In this document: one piece after another, positions 1 through 6,706 of the stretch
Numbering within the stretch: position 1 is the first letter of the stretch
Layout: the number at the start of each line of letters is the position of its first letter
Origin: an uncultured Gammaproteobacteria bacterium
Lineage (GTDB): Bacteria > Pseudomonadota > Gammaproteobacteria > Coxiellales > Coxiellaceae
Assembly (NCBI GenBank): GCA_903870185.1
Contig: CAIQCE010000190.1
Location: forward strand, 1 to 10,542
Direction of reading: 5' to 3'
DNA length: 10,542 nucleotides
Position numbers and translations under genes: made by a program
The notes under the pieces: model-generated
What the model was told of the DNA's origin: nothing
Databases searched by the model: none
Seen by the model: only the letters and a program-made list of their open reading frames with translations

Positions 1-28
1 GCTTCCAAGCATAGCGCGGGAAAGGATA

Positions 29-121
29 GGGGACGTACGTAAGTTGTCAACTTACTAACATCCCCTCAAAGCCTTATTAAACTTATTAAAGTACGTAAGT
101 TGACAACTTACGTACGTCCCC
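29..121. repeat. Palindromic repeat pair (REP/BIME-like) behind the pfk gene
   Basis: Two arms of 27 nt, 29-55 and 95-121, are perfect reverse complements and enclose 39 nt. Each arm is itself palindromic around one base (T47 and A103), with core GTAAGTTG-N-CAACTTAC. The right copy is a perfect 25-nt palindrome at 91-115; the left copy is an imperfect 37-nt palindrome at 29-65 with GGGGA/TCCCC ends. The spacer holds a tandem 9-nt duplication, CTTATTAAA at 73-81 and 82-90. The layout resembles paired REP elements (BIMEs) or a very small non-autonomous element. Read on the minus strand, the 25-nt palindrome begins 12 nt past the pfk stop codon and is followed by TTTAATAAG, so it could also slow or stop pfk transcription, but the T-run is too short for a confident terminator call. 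Confidence 0.8.
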
Positions 122-126
122 TCTAC

Positions 127-1371
127 CTACAACTTTTTCGGAACCAGGTGGTTCTTGAGCCGCACATATTGTGGCAGACCTAAGTGATACGGGGGGTAAT
201 CTTCGCCTTCAATCAAAGGTTGCAGGTATTCTCGGCAAGCGGGGGTGATGCCGAAACCATCCTCGCTGATATAGTGGGCGGGCATCTTGTGTTCCACATT
301 CGCGACTTTATCTAGGCTCGCATTTCCAATGCTCCAACGATAAGGCTGGCTGGATTCACGAACTACAGTGAGCATGACGTTGCTGGTGCCTTGGATCGCT
401 AATTCCACAGCCGCTTTACCTAAGGCATAAGCTTGATCCACATCATTTTTAGAGGCGATGTGACGTGCCGCTCTTTGTAGATAATCTGCAACCGCCCAAT
501 GGTATTTATAGCCTAATTTTTCTTGGATTAATTTAGCTAAGACAGGCGCGACTCCCCCTAACTGAGCATGACCAAAAGCATCTTTGACGCCTACTTCTGA
601 TAGGAATTTGCCTTCTCTATTTCGAATACCTTCTGAAGCTACAATTACACAGTAACCTTGTTGAGTGACAGATTCAGTGACTTTGGCTAAGAATTTTTCT
701 TCATCAAAAATCACTTCGGGGAAGAGAATCAATTGAGGTGCATCGCCTTCGTGTTTAGCGCCAAGAGCTCCCGCTGCCGCAATCCATCCCGCATGGCGGC
801 CCATCACTTCTAAAATAAAGACTTTGGTGGAAGAGGGCGCCATGCTCCAGACATCGAGTGCGGCTTCTTGGGTAGAAATAGCGACATATTTAGCAACGGA
901 TCCGAAGCCGGGGCAGCTGTCAGTAATCGGTAAATCATTATCAATAGTTTTGGGGATCCCAATAGAGATTAAGGGGTAACCCATCTGTTGGCTGATTTGG
1001 GAAACTTTATGGGCGGTATCTTGAGAATCATTACCCCCATTATAGAAAAATGTTCCGATATCATGAGCTTTAAAAACTTCGATTAAGCGTTCATATTGGG
1101 CTTTATCTTCTTCTAGTCCTTTTAATTTGAAACGGCAGGAACCGAAGGCGCTAGCTGGTGTGTGGCGGAGGGCGGCAATATCCGCATCGGATTCTAAGGT
1201 GGTGTCGATTAAATCTTCGTGTAGGGCTCCAAGGATTCCATTGAGTCCAGCATACACTTTTCCAATTTTATCAGAATGAAGTCGTGCTGTTTGAATGACG
1301 CCGCAAGCGCTGGCGTTGATGACCGCTGTTGGGCCTCCGGATTGAGCGTAAAAGATATTTTTCAGAGCCAT
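127..1371 (-). CDS. pfp: Pyrophosphate-dependent 6-phosphofructokinase
   Basis: Phosphorylates fructose 6-phosphate to fructose 1,6-bisphosphate in the cytoplasm, the control step of glycolysis; PPi-using enzymes run reversibly. The 414-aa protein has the family landmarks in order: SGGPTAVIN near residues 11-19, GGNDS at 112-116, the catalytic PKTIDND at 140-146, and MGR at 190-192. In this family an Asp at the position of D115 and a Lys at the position of K141 mark use of pyrophosphate; ATP enzymes have Gly at both (GGDGS, PGTIDND). Both PPi marks are present, so the PPi call is strong. The Asn in GGNDS replaces the more usual Asp of GGDDS. The length is typical of the longer PPi-type bacterial forms rather than the roughly 320-aa ATP enzyme. 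The start is supported by AAGGAA about 5 nt before the ATG. It is divergent from mpl and stands alone, with a palindromic repeat element starting 5 bp past its TAG stop. Confidence 0.93.
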   Translation of the reverse strand: MALKNIFYAQSGGPTAVINASACGVIQTARLHSDKIGKVYAGLNGILGALHEDLIDTTLESDADIAALRHTPASAFGSCRFKLKGLEEDKAQYERLIEVFKAHDIGTFFYNGGNDSQDTAHKVSQISQQMGYPLISIGIPKTIDNDLPITDSCPGFGSVAKYVAISTQEAALDVWSMAPSSTKVFILEVMGRHAGWIAAAGALGAKHEGDAPQLILFPEVIFDEEKFLAKVTESVTQQGYCVIVASEGIRNREGKFLSEVGVKDAFGHAQLGGVAPVLAKLIQEKLGYKYHWAVADYLQRAARHIASKNDVDQAYALGKAAVELAIQGTSNVMLTVVRESSQPYRWSIGNASLDKVANVEHKMPAHYISEDGFGITPACREYLQPLIEGEDYPPYHLGLPQYVRLKNHLVPKKL

Positions 1372-1489
1372 TATCGTTCCTTGTAAATGTTAGAAGAAAA
1401 GCTATTTTCGCGAGAGAATCGATATTTGTAAAGCTGGAATTTTCATCGACTAGTGTTTGATGGTAGTATATTTGGATATTATGATGTAG

Positions 1490-1558
1490 GTCGGCGCTAA
1501 GCCCTGCATTGGCACTGAGCTTAAACGCTTGATAAACTTTATGCAGGGCGAGCCCGAC
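1490..1558. repeat. Long imperfect hairpin, probable REP-type element
   Basis: The arms 1490-1509 and 1541-1558 pair as GTCGG/CCGAC at the base and GCCCTGCAT/ATGCAGGGC at the top, with an unmatched internal bulge (CGCTAA against GAGC) and a 31-nt loop. It is preceded by ATGTAG. The flanking sequence and GC-rich arms in AT-rich DNA resemble intergenic repeats with a GTAGGTCGGGC-type core, but I cannot count genome copies. A T-rich stretch (TTCTTTTTTAT) starts 7 nt after the 3' arm, so a terminator role on the plus strand is possible but weak. Confidence 0.65.
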
Positions 1559-1601
1559 AAGCCCGTTCTTTTTTATAATTAATAAAAGAATATGTTGTTT
1601 T

Positions 1602-1634
1602 GTTAGGCCGCGCTTCGCTTGGCACTAACCTACA
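1602..1634 (-). repeat. Stem-loop repeat, copy A (inverted copy at 10488-10512)
   Basis: GTTAG-GCC (1602-1609) pairs with GGC-A-CTAAC (1621-1629), giving an 8-bp stem with one bulged A and an 11-nt loop. The reverse complement of 1610-1634 matches 10488-10512 at 24 of 25 positions, differing only by G versus C. It resembles the widespread bacterial intergenic repeats with a GTAGGTTGGG...AGCGAAGCG pattern. It lies upstream of mpl, inside any transcript that starts near 1580. Confidence 0.75.
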
Positions 1635-1646
1635 CAATTTAATTGT

Positions 1647-1692
1647 TTAAGGACATTCGGTGCCAGGCACCTTTTCGCAACGTTAAGGACAT
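1647..1692 (+). repeat. Short palindrome between direct repeats in the mpl leader
   Basis: TTAAGGACAT occurs exactly at 1647-1656 and again at 1683-1692. The 26 nt between (1657-1682) contain the palindrome GGTGCC-A-GGCACC at 1659-1671, followed by TTTT. The second direct repeat carries the mpl ribosome-binding site (AAGGA, 1685-1689), so the first copy is a duplicated and now unused binding site 36 nt further upstream. The arrangement is what insertion of a small palindromic element with target duplication would leave. The 5-bp stem plus TTTT might also cause weak attenuation in front of mpl. Confidence 0.65.
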
Positions 1693-1695
1693 ACA

Positions 1696-3057
1696 ATGAA
1701 AAAACTGCATATCATGGGAATCTGTGGAACCTTTATGGGCGGCCTAGCTTTAATCGCTCGCGAGTTGGGTTGGGAAGTCACAGGTTCTGATCAAAATATT
1801 TATCCCCCCATGTCAGATTCTTTAATAGCAGCTGGAATTGAGATTCTCTCCGGATATGATCCCAGGCATTTAGAGATACGCCCTGATTGTGTCATCGTGG
1901 GTAATGCGATTTCCCGTGGAAATCCTTTGTTAGAAGCCGTATTAACTCAAGGCATTCCCTATACCTCCGGTCCTGAATGGTTGGCGGATCATGTCTTATC
2001 AGATCGTTGGGTCTTGGCGATCTCAGGTACTCATGGAAAAACCACAACGACGGCGATGTTAACTTGGATCTTAGATTCCTTGGGTTATAAGCCAGGTTAT
2101 TTAATCGGTGGAATTCCACAAGACTTTGAATTGCCCGCGGCGCTAGGACAGGATCCTTTTTTTGTGATCGAAGCGGATGAATATGATACGGCATTTTTCG
2201 ATAAACGTTCGAAATTCATGCATTATCGCCCACGCACTTTGCTGATCAATAATTTAGAATTTGATCATGCCGATATTTTTGAAGATTTGGGTGCTATTCA
2301 AAAACAATTTCAATATCTTTTACGCACCGTTCCTCAGAATGGATTGGTGTTGTATCCAGAAGGTGTTGCCGCTATTGATGAAGTCATTCAACGAGGTGCT
2401 TGGTCAGAATTGCAATCTTTTGGAATTCAATCAGGTGATTGGAGAGTGAGCGATATTAATGAAGATGCGAGTGAATTTATAGTGCATCATGGTTCAAAGT
2501 CAGCTCAAGTGAAATGGAATCACTGTGGATTGCACAATTTAAGTAATGCTCTAGCGGCAATGGCTTGTGCTCATCATGTGGGTGTGAAAATTGAGGATGC
2601 AGCAATTGCTTTGGGGCAGTTCAAAGGTGTGAAGCGGCGCTTAGAAGTGAGAGGCGTAGTTAATAATATTACGGTCTATGATGATTTTGCACATCATCCC
2701 ACGGCTATTTTAAGCACCCTAAATGCACTTCGCTCTAAAATTGGTTCTGCAAAATTAATCGCAGTGATTCAATTTGGGTCGAATACGATGAGATTAGGTG
2801 TGCATAAGGAAGCTTTGATCAACGCATTTAAAGATTCAGATTTAGTTATCATGCTAGATCCCAAAGATCCCCATTGGGATTTAGAAGAATTAGCTAAAGA
2901 AATTTCAGTGCCTAATCGAGTCTTTTCAGATGTCAGTGAAATTGTGAAATATTGTTCTGAAACAGCAAAGCCATCCGATCATATTTTGATCATGAGTAAT
3001 AAGGGATTCGATGGTATCCATCAACGCCTCTTAGATGCGCTTGCGAATCAGCAGTAA
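1696..3057 (+). CDS. mpl: UDP-MurNAc:L-alanyl-gamma-D-glutamyl-meso-diaminopimelate ligase (murein recycling)
   Basis: Joins tripeptide released from old peptidoglycan directly to UDP-N-acetylmuramic acid using ATP, so the cell can reuse it; a cytoplasmic enzyme of the Mur ligase family. The 453-aa length matches Mpl. The N-terminal domain opens with HIMGICGTFMGGLA (5-18), the Mpl variant of the Rossmann-like UDP-binding motif; the ATP loop GTHGKTTTT is at 111-119; the metal-binding EADEYD is at 159-164 and NNLEFDHADIF at 185-195; the Mur C-terminal domain follows from about residue 310. The EADEYDTAFFDKRSKF stretch separates Mpl from MurC. AAGGA at 1685-1689 with a 6-nt gap sets the start. 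The gene stands alone on its strand and its last 27 bp overlap the end of the convergent DedA-PAP2 gene. A meso-diaminopimelate type, Gram-negative murein is implied. Confidence 0.96.
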   Translation: MKKLHIMGICGTFMGGLALIARELGWEVTGSDQNIYPPMSDSLIAAGIEILSGYDPRHLEIRPDCVIVGNAISRGNPLLEAVLTQGIPYTSGPEWLADHVLSDRWVLAISGTHGKTTTTAMLTWILDSLGYKPGYLIGGIPQDFELPAALGQDPFFVIEADEYDTAFFDKRSKFMHYRPRTLLINNLEFDHADIFEDLGAIQKQFQYLLRTVPQNGLVLYPEGVAAIDEVIQRGAWSELQSFGIQSGDWRVSDINEDASEFIVHHGSKSAQVKWNHCGLHNLSNALAAMACAHHVGVKIEDAAIALGQFKGVKRRLEVRGVVNNITVYDDFAHHPTAILSTLNALRSKIGSAKLIAVIQFGSNTMRLGVHKEALINAFKDSDLVIMLDPKDPHWDLEELAKEISVPNRVFSDVSEIVKYCSETAKPSDHILIMSNKGFDGIHQRLLDALANQQ

Positions 3058-5079
3058 TTTCGCATCCCACTGCAAGTGATCCAGGAGATGGTTATGTCTG
3101 GGGTGTATAACTGGAATCCATTTAAATTGCCATTCTTTGAGTGCAGGTGTTAAAAGCTGAGTTGCAGTTTGTCCATTCTGAGTGAGCAAAGTCGTTTTAT
3201 GACTCGTCGCTAATAGCCTGGGTTGTGGAGTATGGAAATCGATAATGCCAATCCAAAGTGGCTCAGTGTTATCGGATAAATCCATGTGAGCTTTCCATAA
3301 TCTTAGTTCTAAAATGGAATCAGAATGAGGTAAATGTTTAATCATCATTAACACGGGTTTTGCATTGTGATAAAGCGGTGATAGCAAAGGCATATGGTTT
3401 TCAGGGTGATTGTTGGTCAATCGTTTTAAAAGATTTTTAAGATTGAGTGGATGACTCGATTTTTCCCAGCCGTTATTTTTTAGAGTGGTTTTAATGGAGT
3501 CGAGAGAACCTTGCCATTGAACATTGAGTGGTGCAATAGCTTGGCCGAATCGGTTTAATCGATAAGTCTGTAGATGGCGTTGAGGATGAGCCCACCATTC
3601 TTCCATGCTGAAATTGTTGAAGTTATATCGAGGCTGAGCTTCCAGAATAACTGATTTGAAATCTTTAACTCCAAAGCCGATCCAGAGAATTAAAATGATA
3701 CTCAAACTGCTGTAAAACCATTGTGAATCAAAGTGTCTATTTTTATTTTGTTGATGTAAATAAATCACAATCGTGATTAAAAGAATCGAAGAGCCTAAGA
3801 AATAACTGCCTATCACATCAGTGAGCCAGTGAGCTCCTAAAAATAAACGAGATAAGCCGATCAAAAGCAATAAAATCATGGTGGCGGTATAAGGGATCCA
3901 ATGCAAAGACCACTTCATTTGACGAGCCAGTATGAATGCATAAAAGCCCAAGATTGTGGTGCTTAATAAAACATGTCCACTCGGAAATGAGGAGCTAGGA
4001 TCAATTGACATTAAACCACTGGGGCGAGGAGAGTGGCTTAGCATTTTAAAAAGCACAGTGGCTCCCGCTGCGAGAAATGCCAATCCCAAGAAATACCAGC
4101 CAGTTGTCGAGCGTTTAAATATCAAGAGATAAAATCCCCAGAGCAATGCACTGCCTAGAATGACATGAGAATCGGCAAGCAGGGTAAACAGCGCAAAAAA
4201 TCCATTGAGCCTGGAAGTGTGAAAGCTCATTAATAAATGAAATAACGGTTGATTAAATTGGGTTAGTATCCCATTTGTTGATACGTTGAACGCTAGAATT
4301 CCAAAGCAGATTAAGCAAAATCCTGCTAAGAGTACTCGGTTAAGTTGCAAATGATCTTGAGGGTCGTGTTTATCATGAATCCAAGACAAGTAGCGTTTGA
4401 GTTGCTTATGATGCTGTAGATAATACCAAGTTCTTTTGGTCAATCGATTGGTGAGTAGATTGAGCACCATCAAGAAACGTTGCATGCACCAAAATATAAA
4501 CCAAGCTGAAATAATAATTCCGACACCGACTAAGAGGAATTGAGTCGCCTTTCCCGGGGGTAATTCGAGAGAGAGTGCGCCTAATAGTAAGCCGGGAAGT
4601 AAATACAGAATGGCCCATAATATGGCAGAAGGGATGGCTGCGAATAAAAAAGGCAGTAATTTTAATTTCATAAGGCCTGCAATCATCGGAATACTGCTGC
4701 GCACTGGGCCGATAAAACGACCGATAATAATGCTTTTGCCACCATGTTTTTTGAAAAATGTTTCTCCGGCATCTAACCAATGAGGGTAGCGTGTGAAGGG
4801 CCAGATTCGACGTATTTGCTGATCATAAAAAACACCGACTTTATAACCCAGTAAATCGCCGATAAAGGCGCCGATGACAGCGGAACCAATAGTTTCAGTT
4901 GCAGGCAAAATTCCAGATCCTACTAGAGTGCCTACGGCGGTCAGCGTGATAGAGCCAGGAATAATCGTCCCTAAGAGTGGCAAAGACTCTGTGAAGGTGA
5001 TTAAAAAAACAATTAGAATGCTCCAATTGGGATGGTGTGCAATAAATTGAGTCACAGAATCAAAAAAATGATGAAGCAT
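3031..5079 (-). CDS. DedA-PAP2 membrane protein with LssY-like C-terminal domain
   Basis: A 682-aa inner-membrane protein with three parts. Residues about 1-200 form a DedA (SNARE-associated/VTT) domain with ESLPLLGTIIPG (31-42), GDLLGYKVG (74-82) and GRFIGPVRSSIPMIAG (120-135), the family's conserved signatures. Residues about 250-445 form a PAP2 lipid-phosphatase domain with all three catalytic motifs: K345-x6-RP (345-353), PSGH (366-369) and SR-x5-H-x3-D (410-421), so it should be active. After a last membrane segment near 457-471, residues about 485-682 form a soluble tail with features of LssY_C (RLWKAH, NNGWEK). DedA proteins transport undecaprenyl-phosphate or related lipids; PAP2 enzymes dephosphorylate lipid pyrophosphates or phosphatidate. 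A link to carrier-lipid recycling is therefore plausible, but is inference. It lies 15 bp after lipA, with AGGGAA just before the ATG and a second GGAG inside the lipA end. Its 3' end overlaps mpl tail to tail by 27 bp. Confidence 0.9.
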   Translation of the reverse strand: MLHHFFDSVTQFIAHHPNWSILIVFLITFTESLPLLGTIIPGSITLTAVGTLVGSGILPATETIGSAVIGAFIGDLLGYKVGVFYDQQIRRIWPFTRYPHWLDAGETFFKKHGGKSIIIGRFIGPVRSSIPMIAGLMKLKLLPFLFAAIPSAILWAILYLLPGLLLGALSLELPPGKATQFLLVGVGIIISAWFIFWCMQRFLMVLNLLTNRLTKRTWYYLQHHKQLKRYLSWIHDKHDPQDHLQLNRVLLAGFCLICFGILAFNVSTNGILTQFNQPLFHLLMSFHTSRLNGFFALFTLLADSHVILGSALLWGFYLLIFKRSTTGWYFLGLAFLAAGATVLFKMLSHSPRPSGLMSIDPSSSFPSGHVLLSTTILGFYAFILARQMKWSLHWIPYTATMILLLLIGLSRLFLGAHWLTDVIGSYFLGSSILLITIVIYLHQQNKNRHFDSQWFYSSLSIILILWIGFGVKDFKSVILEAQPRYNFNNFSMEEWWAHPQRHLQTYRLNRFGQAIAPLNVQWQGSLDSIKTTLKNNGWEKSSHPLNLKNLLKRLTNNHPENHMPLLSPLYHNAKPVLMMIKHLPHSDSILELRLWKAHMDLSDNTEPLWIGIIDFHTPQPRLLATSHKTTLLTQNGQTATQLLTPALKEWQFKWIPVIHPRHNHLLDHLQWDAKLLLIRKRI

Positions 5080-5094
5080 GATTTCCCTATTCTC

Positions 5095-6051
5095 CTAATT
5101 CGAGGTCCATTCCTCTCCGGCCGCTTGTCGGTCAGCATGATAAGAAGAGCGAACCATTGGGCCGCTCGCAACATTCTTGAAGCCTATTTTTTTCGCAAAT
5201 TCCGCATGCTCTTTGAATTCATCTGGGGTGACATATCGATCGACAGGCATATGGTGTCGGCTAGGTTGTAAGTATTGACCCAGGGTTAACATATCGACTT
5301 CATGAGCTCGAAGGTCTGTCAAAACCTGCCTGACTTCTTCAGGTGTTTCACCTAAGCCTAGCATCATGCCTGATTTAGTGGGGATGCCTGGAAATCGGTT
5401 TTTGAATTCTTGTAACAACTTAAGCGACCATTGATAGTCTGAACCTGGACGAGCTTGTTTATAGAGTCTCTCGGAGGTTTCAATATTGTGATTAAATACA
5501 TCGGGCAAACCAGAAGCAATCGCATCGAGCGCTTTTTCCATTCTGCCCCGAAAATCAGGCACCAAGGTTTCAATTTTAATAGAAGGCACCAGAGCTCGTG
5601 TTTCATTCACACAGGCACTGAAGTGGGCGGCGCCTCCATCTCGGAGATCATCTCGATCGACAGAAGTGATTACTACATATTTTAATTTCATGGTTTCAAC
5701 GGTTTTTGCTAGATTCAAAGGTTCTTCTGGATCTAAAGCATCAGGTCGGCCATGACCGACATCGCAGAAGCTGCATCGTCGAGTGCACTTATCACCCATA
5801 ATCATGAAAGTCGCAGTTCCATGACTGAAGCATTCACTTAAGTTAGGACATGAAGCCTCTTCACAAACGGTCACCATGCGATTGTTTCGAAGCAAATTTT
5901 TAAGTTCGCTGACCCGGTTATCGGTAGGCAATTTGACTCGAATCCAATCGGGTTTTCTTAAGGGCTCGGAAGCTTCAATTTTAATCGGAATTCTGGAGAG
6001 TTTATCGTAGCCTTTTTTCTTTATAGTAGGGTCTTGAATAGTGGATGTCAT
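5095..6051 (-). CDS. lipA: Lipoyl synthase (radical SAM)
   Basis: Inserts two sulfur atoms into protein-bound octanoyl groups to make lipoyl cofactor for pyruvate and 2-oxoglutarate dehydrogenases and the glycine cleavage system. The 318-aa protein has both iron-sulfur cluster sites: the auxiliary, sacrificial cluster at C63, C68 and C74 (VCEEASCPNLSEC) and the radical SAM CxxxCxxC at C89, C93 and C96 (CTRRCSFC). The C-terminal RSSYHAD (301-307) supplies the serine that ligates the auxiliary cluster. The start agrees with the roughly 320-aa length of family members. The gap to lipB upstream is only 16 bp and no convincing Shine-Dalgarno sequence is visible there, so it may depend partly on translation of lipB. 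Fourth gene of the dacA operon; complete, with nothing missing. Confidence 0.98.
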   Translation of the reverse strand: MTSTIQDPTIKKKGYDKLSRIPIKIEASEPLRKPDWIRVKLPTDNRVSELKNLLRNNRMVTVCEEASCPNLSECFSHGTATFMIMGDKCTRRCSFCDVGHGRPDALDPEEPLNLAKTVETMKLKYVVITSVDRDDLRDGGAAHFSACVNETRALVPSIKIETLVPDFRGRMEKALDAIASGLPDVFNHNIETSERLYKQARPGSDYQWSLKLLQEFKNRFPGIPTKSGMMLGLGETPEEVRQVLTDLRAHEVDMLTLGQYLQPSRHHMPVDRYVTPDEFKEHAEFAKKIGFKNVASGPMVRSSYHADRQAAGEEWTSN

Positions 6052-6067
6052 TATTGTTTTCAGCCAG

Positions 6068-6706
6068 TCATAAAGTTGTTAAAAATTGATGTTGATTATA
6101 CCCGAAATTTTCGAGGAAGTAGGGAATAATTGCATCTTCTATCTCGGAATAATGCACCTCGGGAGAAAGATCTTTGATCTGAGTCATTTCCAATCCTCTG
6201 CAGCCGCAAGGATTAATTCTTTTAAAGGGCTCGAGGTCCATATCCACATTCAAAGCTAAACCGTGATAACTGCAGCCTTTCCGGATTCTCAATCCGATGG
6301 AACCTATCTTGGCTTTTTCTACATAAATGCCGGGGGCTTCAGGCTTGGAGCGTGCTTGAATATCCAATTGAGCTAAGAGTGCGATGGTAGTATTTTCGAT
6401 GCGATTGACCAATTGTCTGGGGCTTAAATTGAGTCGTCTTAGATCAAAGAGCGTGTAGGCAATCAATTGTCCGGGTCCATGATAAGTCACCTGTCCGCCC
6501 CGATCGATTTTTTGAATAGGGATTGTTCCTGGATTTAAGAGATGTTCGGTTTTTCCTGCTTGGCCTTGAGTATAAACAGCAGGGTGTTGGGTCAGCCATA
6601 ATTCATCTAAAGTCGATTCATTTCTGGAGTCGGTGAACGCTTTCATAGCTTCCCACATTTCACCATAATCTCTTAGGCCTAATGAACGGATGATGACTGA
6701 GTTCAT
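6068..6706 (-). CDS. lipB: Octanoyl-[acyl carrier protein]:protein N-octanoyltransferase
   Basis: Moves octanoate from acyl carrier protein onto the lipoyl domain of target enzymes, the step before LipA; cytoplasmic. The 212-aa sequence carries RGGQVTYHGPGQL (69-81) and the catalytic pair, K133 in KIGSIGLRI and C167 in NPCG, which correspond to the Lys/Cys dyad known for the family. The ATG overlaps the ybeD stop in an ATGA arrangement and no Shine-Dalgarno sequence precedes it (the upstream bases are pyrimidine-rich), so translation is probably coupled to ybeD. Together with lipA it gives a full endogenous lipoate route. No salvage ligase is seen in the window. Confidence 0.97.
   Translation of the reverse strand: MNSVIIRSLGLRDYGEMWEAMKAFTDSRNESTLDELWLTQHPAVYTQGQAGKTEHLLNPGTIPIQKIDRGGQVTYHGPGQLIAYTLFDLRRLNLSPRQLVNRIENTTIALLAQLDIQARSKPEAPGIYVEKAKIGSIGLRIRKGCSYHGLALNVDMDLEPFKRINPCGCRGLEMTQIKDLSPEVHYSEIEDAIIPYFLENFGYNQHQFLTTL

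Larger units (their letters stand above)
1372..1695. other. Divergent intergenic region filled with repeats
   Basis: This 324-bp gap between pfk (leftward) and mpl (rightward) has no credible coding sequence. From left to right it holds about 115 bp of AT-rich DNA that should carry the pfk promoter, a long imperfect hairpin (1490-1558), a 7-bp inverted repeat TTCTTTT/AAAAGAA (1566-1572 and 1584-1590) around a TATAAT at 1574-1579, a stem-loop repeat (1602-1634), and a short palindrome between direct repeats just before mpl. The TATAAT could be the mpl -10 box, but I see no good -35 element at 16-18 nt from it, so no promoter is called. A transcript starting there would carry the later repeats in its leader. 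Confidence 0.6.

Noticed and set aside
29..121. CRISPR array or phage attachment site
   Set aside because: There are only two copies, in inverted orientation, with no regular spacers, no cas genes, no integrase and no tRNA.
91..122. Intrinsic terminator for pfk
   Set aside because: The stem is strong but the following T-run on the minus strand is only three bases, and the duplicated inverted layout fits a repeat element better.
1892..2194. Minus-strand open frame of 100 codons within mpl
   Set aside because: It lies wholly inside the well-supported mpl gene, has no recognisable domain and no ribosome-binding site.
4406..4780. Minus-strand open frame of 124 codons within the DedA-PAP2 gene
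   Set aside because: It is another frame of the same strand as an intact gene with all expected motifs, and its translation is low-complexity basic sequence without a family.
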